Assembly (NCBI RefSeq): GCF_964355755.1
Contig: NC_092671.1
Coordinates: 11,419,001 to 11,483,000 of the forward strand
Direction of reading: 5' to 3'
Length of the DNA: 64,000 nt
Source: Antedon mediterranea
Taxonomy: Eukaryota; Echinodermata; Crinoidea; Comatulida; Antedonidae
A program made the translations under genes and the position numbers. Shown piece after piece: positions 57,237-64,000 of the stretch. Below the pieces are notes generated by a model. The model did no database searches. It was not told the origin of the DNA and saw nothing but the letters and a program-made list of their open reading frames with translations. Every line of letters begins with the position of its first letter. The stretch's first letter is position 1.

Positions 57237-57859
57237 CAAATGCCAATAAATCTTAATTCCAGAAATTTAGTAACATGATTTATTTTTGTGTTTTTTTTCT
57301 GTCACACTGAAAAATATTTAAATTGTAGCTGCTGATTTTATAACAATTTCTAGTATTAAACTATACTGTATATTAAACCCCGTAAACACAAAAACTAAGT
57401 AAATTTTAATTTTTGGTCTTCTTGTAAAGAATTCTAAACTTTGTCATATTATATTAATAATGAATTTATATCATCTTTTTTACAGCTTATTTCTTTAAAA
57501 TTTAAGATTTTAATCACTTTGTTCTTTTTTATCTTTTGATCATTTTTGATTTCAAGAAATATGAAAGCAATAAATTTGTATTTGTAAAGATAGGCAATAT
57601 CATATTTAAATAAATTTATAAACAAATATATGTATGAAAATAAAGTAATAATAAATTATTTTGAATCTTATGAGAAGTAATTGCTTTTATTGTTGTTATT
57701 TGATGTTGTTGACTGCGGAGATGTTTGAGAATTAGAATCTCAAAAAAGATAACTAACAGACAATGGTATAGTTTTATTTAATTAACTTACGAAGATGAAG
57801 AAGAATTTTTACAAATGATAAACAACGTATTTTGATAAACGAGTGATGAATAAAGGGAT

Positions 57860-58520
57860 CAACCTGAGTTTTCGGCATGTATTGAATATAGGACTATTCC
57901 ATTATTATTTATAGGGGTGTTAGTCAATATGTTGGGTTGGGTGTGCCAGGCTTGTTGAGGCTTCTATTGTTCGTGTCATTGTGCCAATTGTTTTGTATTT
58001 CACTGTGTTTGATAAAAACAAACAAAAAACTGCTGCTGTAGTTAGCCTATGTGTCTGTAAATTATATCGTATTTTACACTATATTTATATAGCCTGTAGG
58101 CCCTAACATGTTTTTCTACCGTCAACAGTAAAATCATATCATGTTTTATTTTACATTTCATGTAATATTATTATTATTTTTTTTTCTCAACAGCCGAATC
58201 AAGTTATATAGCCTCTTACAAATAACAAGAAAAAATACATTCAAACGTTATTCACAATAAGGAGAAAACATATACAACTTATTTAATTTATGTTTTAATT
58301 TATATAATCCAAAGGCAAATTAATGAAACAATGACAATGATGTGGGTATCAGTGTCTGGATCTCAATAGAGATACAAAAAAAAAGCGAAAAGCTAAATCA
58401 AAACGATAAAGTAAACAGCCAGAAAAACAATTTATATAAATACATCCATGTTTGTTTTTTTCTCAACAGTTTATGACTTTAAAAAATTCAGTACACTTAA
58501 AGGCATAAGATTAAGCAAAA
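57860..58520 (-). repeat. Inverted, worn copy of the 629-bp repeat, with a Penelope-like insertion
   Basis: It is the reverse complement of the unit at 60113-60741: 'gatcaacctgagttttcgg' at the left, then 'ctcaacag...ctacaaataacaagaaa'-like sequence near 58190-58235. A piece of the Penelope-like terminal repeat ('ggatctcaatagagatac ... aaacagccagaaaa', 58340-58437) is inserted within it. Confidence 0.75.
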
Positions 58521-58764
58521 CATACATTGTGTAACATATTTAATTTAAGGTATATATGTTTTATTTCATCGACCCAGTTTTAAGTGTTATTTAGTAGTGT
58601 CATGTTTGGTTCAACTCAATGAGTTAGCAATGTTCGTGAGGTTCTCTCTCCAGCTGATCCTGACACAAAAACTAAAATAGTCAGAAATAAAATTGCAGAA
58701 CTTTCTCTCATGCAACACACACTAACCCTTCCCCAGTACAGGATATATAGGGCCTAGTACACTG

Positions 58765-59255
58765 TTAAAAAAATTCTTATAAAAAAACGGTAAATTACTG
58801 GCAATCTGGACGCCAGTAATTTACCGTAATGTAGAATTACAGGTACTGTTGAAAATAAATTACTGTAAAACTACAGTAAATTACTGTTGGTCATAAAGTC
58901 GGTTGCCTACCGTAATGTAAAATCACAGGTACTGTTGAAAATAAATTACTGTAAAACTACAAATTACTGTTAACTTGAAAGTCAGATGTCAACTATAACG
59001 TAAAATCACAGGTACCGTTTCTAATAAATTACTACAGTATATTACTGTTTATCTGAAAGTCTGTTTGTCAACAATAACGTAAAATCACAGGTACCATAAA
59101 ACTACAGTAAAATTACTGTCGATTTCAAAGGAAGTGGTCTACCATAATTTAGAATAATGTTTATAAATAACTGTAAAACTACATTAAAATTACTGTCGAT
59201 TTCAATGGGCAATGGTAATGTAAAATCACAGGTGCCGTTATTAATAAATTACTGT
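58765..59255. repeat. Degenerate ~120-bp tandem repeat of 'aaattactgtaaaactacagt'
   Basis: About four worn units contain 'taatgtaaaatcacaggtaccgtt' and 'aataaattactgtaaaactacagt'. The left end has a 16-bp-arm palindrome 'acggtaaattactggc' / 'gccagtaatttaccgt' at 58788-58828. Confidence 0.8.
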
Positions 59256-60112
59256 AAAAGATTTAGTGAATTCAAACCAAACAAAATATTACAAAAATAT
59301 AAATACCATACAGACAAAATAAATACATGCCAATCTTATTTCAATAACTGATAACAATAACAAACTCCATTATAACATTTCTTTTTCTACTTGTCTAAAC
59401 ATCTTGTTTCTGTCATGTTCTTATGTTCTCTACAATGTTCATTGTATCTGAACTTGATCTGGGATTCTCTGTAAACGTTTCTTTTTTTTAAATAAACAAT
59501 AACATTTTTATAAATCTATGCCTATATTACATAGATGTTTTCAATCTTCAAAGAACGTCTTCTATTAAAATCTGTTTATCACCTATATTTAGATTGATTT
59601 CAATATAAAATATTTAAGTAATTGATATTTACAATCGATCGAAAATCTTTAAAAAACCAATCTATTAAAATTAGACCTACAGTACCATCTATGCTTGATC
59701 ATTAAATAATTAATATGGACGTTACAATCATCAAAATATGCCTTATATTAAAATGACCATCAAATAAATGGAAGGTTTATTCCAGAGTACAGGACCTGGA
59801 TGTGGTAGATGGAACAGTAAACCACAGTAAGAATGTTGTTGATCCAATAACAGGATTCCACACTCAAAACATAGAATCCTACTGGAATCGTGAAAAATTA
59901 AAGTTAAAAAGAATGGGTGTAAACGGGAATGGTTACCGGAATACCTTGACGAATTTATGTGGCGAGAAAGATATGGCATAATATAAATTAAACAGATTAA
60001 GTAAGTTAAAATAGATGTTCCTTGTGCCTTATTAAATAATGTTAAAGTTCTTGTGCCTTATATTTGAATAAAGTTTGAAGAATGTATCTTTCGATCTGCT
60101 TTTGTTTTTTTG
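59256..60112. other. AT-rich DNA without a recognised feature
   Basis: Two short open frames (59157-59351 plus, 59743-59979 minus) show no family features. The block 59755-59990 is richer in codon-like sequence but has no splice or protein support. Confidence 0.4.
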
Positions 60113-60741
60113 CTTCTGTAATTGTTTTATTATTTTTGATTTGATATCTGCTTTTTACATTTATTTTTGTTGGTGTTTTCTTTTGAGCACGTTTTTGTTA
60201 CTGAAAAACAACTTTTAGTTGAGTTAAGTATCCGTGATTAAATAAAGCTTATTATTATTATTATTATTATTATTCTATCGATTTTTTTCTTGTTGTTTGT
60301 AGAGGCTATTTGCAACTGTTGAGAAAAAAACAAACATGGATGTATTTATATAAATTAAAACATAAATTGGATATTTTATATAAATTAAAACATAAATTAA
60401 ATAAGATTAAAATATATATGAATCTTTTTCTTGATCTTTTCTTGTTATTTGTAGAGGCTACTTGATTTAACTGTTGAGTAAAAAAACATGTTAGGGCCTA
60501 TAGGCTACTGTATATAGTGTAAAATACGATATAATTTACAGACACATAATAAAAGCTATAGGCTAACTACAGCAGCAGTTTTTTGTTTGTTTTTATCAAA
60601 CACAGTGAAATACAAAACAATTGGCACAATGACACGAACAATAGAAGCCTCACAACCCAACCCAACATATTGACTAACACCCCTATAAATAATAATGGAA
60701 TAGTCCTATATTCAATACATGCCGAAAACTCAGGTTGATCC
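60113..60741. repeat. 629-bp direct repeat, copy 1
   Basis: From 'cttctgtaattgttttatta' to 'aaaactcaggttgatcc'. By eye it is the same as 62853-63481, with constant offset 2,740, so there are no indels. It contains 'aataaagcttattattatt', the tail style of a SINE or other retroposon. Confidence 0.9.
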
Positions 60742-61326
60742 CAATTCATTGCATAGTATTTTGAAAAGTGCATATTTTGGTCGTTTTTAAAAAATGACCA
60801 AATTTTGACCTCTTTATTTGACATAAATGGTTACTATACGTCTAAAAGATAATAATTAATAACCCAATATACGCGCATATATAGAAATTTTATTGCATAA
60901 TAACAGTATTTTTGAAAATGTGCAGAACACAAACATTTGATTCTGCGCATGCAAATTATATGATATAGTAAACAGTTATATCGACATTTAGCCATTTTTT
61001 CTAAATTTTTCAGAATAAATGGCCTAAAATGTATTGATTTAAAATGCGCAGACCATTAGCCTATGTCAAAAAATAAAATTTGGCCATTTTTCGAAAATGT
61101 CCTGTACTATATATAGTACGATAACATTGCTGAAAGCTCTAGTTAGAAAATGTGATCGGCAAGGAACTATAACGAACATAATGCTTAATAACATCTTTGA
61201 TAAAAGGAGACTTTAACGAAATTTGTGACAAAATATTACCCCTAATTATGGTTTATAAAAGGATCTAAATTTATTTGAAATAGTAAAAATACACAATATA
61301 TGTTTAGGTGAACAAATATCATGAAT

Positions 61327-62298
61327 TTACAAAGCAGTTGTATTGGCATAACTGTTAGGCCTACTAATACTTGCAACAACACTAGGCCTATAAAATTTGG
61401 AGAAACATGGTTCCAATAAACGTTTATATCCGCTGCGGAATTCCGGAATGCGCCACCAATAAACGAACGGATTCAACGCCGAATTCAACGGCAGTAACAC
61501 ATGACTAATATCGTAAACCACAGCTTGAAATGTATTTTTTAAACTAGTACCAGTAGTGGTATGAATAACGTACATCATGAATAACTGGTTTGGTAATAAG
61601 CAACAGCAAAGCAGGCCGAATAAAATAGCAAATGTAACGAACAACGATTTTAATCGTGCATGGCGAGCATTCACAGACGCACATCCTCTTTCAAATGTAT
61701 CACTTTGGCGTTTTACGAATCCAAAGATAATCGCATACATCAGTCCAACAACGCAGGTCATTGAAAGGTATATAAAATACACAGGTTGCATATATTTTCT
61801 ATCTTCTACTGCGAAAATCAGCAACATACTCATCCCACTGATAAATATAAGTGAAAAGATCCAAAGACAAATGCATGCGATTGTTAACTTGCATTTAGTA
61901 ACGACATACCGATAACGGAAAGGTGCAACAACCACGGCTAAGAATCGTTCAAAACTAACGGCAAACACCCAAAGTAAAGAAAACATAGCGTTGGTTGTGG
62001 CATCAAGACTTGTCAGGGAATCCGAACCATTGTGTGTAGTTGACATCAGTGTCGCAAATACACCGACGAGGAAGTCTGCAACTGCAAGATTTGCAATCAG
62101 AACATTCTGACGTTTTCTGAGTTGTCGGATGCAACATAACATAAAAAATGTAATCATATTTGTAATGATTGCAACAATGCCAATTATAATTGTTAATATC
62201 CTACAAACCTCAGTCACTGGGCTCATATTGAAAATAAATAAGTATTTGACATCAGAAAAAAATATTGGTTCATCGGTTGCATTCGAAGAGGAAGACAT
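61327..62298 (-). CDS. Rhodopsin-class G-protein-coupled receptor, single exon
   Basis: 323 residues with seven hydrophobic helices. N-terminus MSSSSNATDEP carries a glycosylation site. TM2 has NLAVADFLVG (the usual D2.50). TM3 ends in SFERF at the place of E/DRY, TM6 has CCCLLPNQ where CWxP is usual, and TM7 has NSALNPFVYWW, a variant of NPxxY. The expected Cys at the start of TM3 and its partner in the second extracellular loop are not visible (loop reads AVEDRKYMQPVY), so the standard disulphide seems absent. The tail is short, with Cys in EPCFSKF as a possible palmitoylation site. It is a plasma-membrane receptor; ligand unknown. Amine/adenosine/melanocortin-like relatives are possible, but I cannot place it. 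It lies between two 629-bp direct repeats. Confidence 0.85.
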   Translation of the reverse strand: MSSSSNATDEPIFFSDVKYLFIFNMSPVTEVCRILTIIIGIVAIITNMITFFMLCCIRQLRKRQNVLIANLAVADFLVGVFATLMSTTHNGSDSLTSLDATTNAMFSLLWVFAVSFERFLAVVVAPFRYRYVVTKCKLTIACICLWIFSLIFISGMSMLLIFAVEDRKYMQPVYFIYLSMTCVVGLMYAIIFGFVKRQSDTFERGCASVNARHARLKSLFVTFAILFGLLCCCLLPNQLFMMYVIHTTTGTSLKNTFQAVVYDISHVLLPLNSALNPFVYWWRIPEFRSGYKRLLEPCFSKFYRPSVVASISRPNSYANTTAL

Positions 62299-62852
62299 GG
62301 CCTAATATAGCCACATAAACTTTAGCGAGTCAAATTCACTTATCGATCCTTAGAAACTTATCTCCACCACTTAGATGCGTTCATTCATACTAACCAATGT
62401 AAACGGACGCTTACGGATGTTTCAGGTAAAAAACGTCAATTTCATGAGCAAAGCTGCATGCAGCGAATCCACTTTGTTAAGGAAGAGAATTGCATCAAAT
62501 CCACTTTGTTACTGAAGTATTCCATTGTTTTGTCTATATATACAGTATAACTGTAACATAAAACCTAGCTACCCTCATAAATGTGCATTTTCATAATATC
62601 AAATTAACTGTATTTGTTTAACTTAAGGTCGGAACACAAAGCTATAACATTTTATGGCTACGTTCCATGATTCAACAGGAAAATCTAGGACAAATTTAAA
62701 TTTGTCCTAGATTTTAAAATGTTTTAGATTCCAGACATTTGTGACTTTTTCATTGGGTGTGATAACAATGTATGATTTCAACATAATAAATTAGTAATTT
62801 TAACAGCCGGAATGTATGATAGATAGTTGAAAAACAATTAGGAACATTGATT
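62299..62852. other. Upstream region of the GPCR gene
   Basis: It contains a short imperfect duplication 'gcagcgaatccactttgttaa' / 'gcatcaaatccactttgttac' (62460-62512) and the inverted pair 'aatctaggacaaatttaaatttgtcctagatt' at 62680-62712, a clean palindrome. No gene is seen. Confidence 0.5.
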
Positions 62853-63481
62853 CTTCTGTAATTGTTTTATTATTTTTGATTTGATATCTGCTTTTTACAT
62901 TTATTTTTGTTGGTGTTTTCTTTTGAGCACGTTTTTGTTACTGAAAAACAACTTTTAGTTGAGTTAAGTATCCGTGATTAAATAAAGCTTATTATTATTA
63001 TTATTATTATTATTCTATCGATTTTTTTCTTGTTGTTTGTAGAGGCTATTTGCAACTGTTGAGAAAAAAACAAACATGGATGTATTTATATAAATTAAAA
63101 CATAAATTGGATATTTTATATAAATTAAAACATAAATTAAATAAGATTAAAATATATATGAATCTTTTTCTTGATCTTTTCTTGTTATTTGTAGAGGCTA
63201 CTTGATTTAACTGTTGAGTAAAAAAACATGTTAGGGCCTATAGGCTACTGTATATAGTGTAAAATACGATATAATTTACAGACACATAATAAAAGCTATA
63301 GGCTAACTACAGCAGCAGTTTTTTGTTTGTTTTTATCAAACACAGTGAAATACAAAACAATTGGCACAATGACACGAACAATAGAAGCCTCACAACCCAA
63401 CCCAACATATTGACTAACACCCCTATAAATAATAATGGAATAGTCCTATATTCAATACATGCCGAAAACTCAGGTTGATCC
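62853..63481. repeat. 629-bp direct repeat, copy 2
   Basis: Same sequence as 60113-60741 as far as I can compare by eye. The pair encloses the GPCR gene and about 2.1 kb in total. Confidence 0.9.
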
Positions 63482-64000
63482 GAATAAAGTATTTTGGCAA
63501 ACGACTAATAAACAACATATATTTTCCAAAGCGAATATTACAAATTATAAGTACAATTTTTCAAATCATCCCCTGATGAAATTAATTGATGTATATTTGG
63601 CGCCCTCTGGATAAGTCACCTGCTTAATATATTAATGTTGCCGAGCCTTTTTTTGCAAAACAAGAAAAATGAGTTCGTAAATTAACAATAAAATAGTTTT
63701 TTTTTGTCGAGGTATAGTGCATTTATTTTATCATATAAGGTAGAATGAATGTAAAACTACCTATTTAAAGTGTTTTTTAGCATATATGTATTTCCTATTT
63801 CGTGTTGTAAGCCTAGCTAGCCAGGCACCGGGCCTAGGCTAGGCCTAGCCGTACACTCTAGGTCTGGGCCAGGGGCCTTGGCTAGCTAGGGCGGCTAGGC
63901 CAGGGTGGTAGGCTAGGTATACCTAGGCCTAGTACTGTACGTAGATCCCTACTCAATACTGTACTTTGCACCTCAATCTCGAGTTTAGGCGCTAGTTCCG
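63482..64000. other. Window end with a TAGGCC-rich cluster
   Basis: 63815-63945 is locally GC-rich and made of overlapping 'taggccta', 'gctaggc' and 'ctagcc' words. No gene is seen. Confidence 0.5.

Noticed and set aside
60567-60824. 85-aa minus-strand ORF
   Set aside because: Lies mostly in the 629-bp repeat and is not kept in the other copies.

Overview
The window reads as nuclear DNA of a marine invertebrate animal. The genes have introns with GT-AG borders, the background is AT-rich, and it is full of short interspersed repeats, minisatellites and the palindromic word TAGGCCTA. An echinoderm-like deuterostome is my best guess; this is inferred from repeat style and gene content, and no marker gene proves it. 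Layout, left to right: (1) 1-3.4 kb, minus strand: the end of a large virus-like DNA element of Polinton/Maverick type. It has a DDE integrase with a C-terminal chromodomain, a protein with two PC4-like domains, a small Cys/His protein with a SUMO-interacting motif, and an ORF cut by the window edge. (2) 3.8-4.7 kb: a stray copy of an SLC22 gene's first exon and promoter, and a LINE fragment. (3) 5.5-22.2 kb, minus strand: two tandem ten-exon SLC22 (organic cation/carnitine-type) transporter genes, 538 and 536 aa by my splicing, with the same intron positions. Their introns and spacer hold a tRNA-like SINE cluster, a broken Penelope-like element and a long TA run. (4) 22.2-26.3 kb: a spacer with a 28-bp tandem array. 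(5) 26.4-41.8 kb, plus strand: a membrane protein gene of at least 21 coding exons: signal peptide, Pro/Thr-rich stretch, EGF repeats, a SEA domain, more EGF repeats, one transmembrane helix and a cytoplasmic tail. A phase-compatible last exon lies at 57.1 kb, after a 15-kb intron. (6) 47.0-53.5 kb, plus strand, apparently inside that intron: the most unusual object here. It is an eight-exon gene (1,393 aa as spliced by me) joining a complete protein kinase domain, four tandem copies of a SUMO-interacting-motif exon, a papain-fold (C76/OTU-like) cysteine peptidase domain, and a MULE-like DDE transposase with zinc motifs. Two arrays of the same 21-bp minisatellite lie at the two ends of the host intron in opposite orientation, so one transcript would carry hundreds of complementary bases on either side of the nested gene. 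(7) 57.2-64 kb: repeat-rich DNA with a single-exon minus-strand rhodopsin-class GPCR between two 629-bp direct repeats that look identical. Exon borders come from reading splice sites and frame by eye; they are models, not transcripts.
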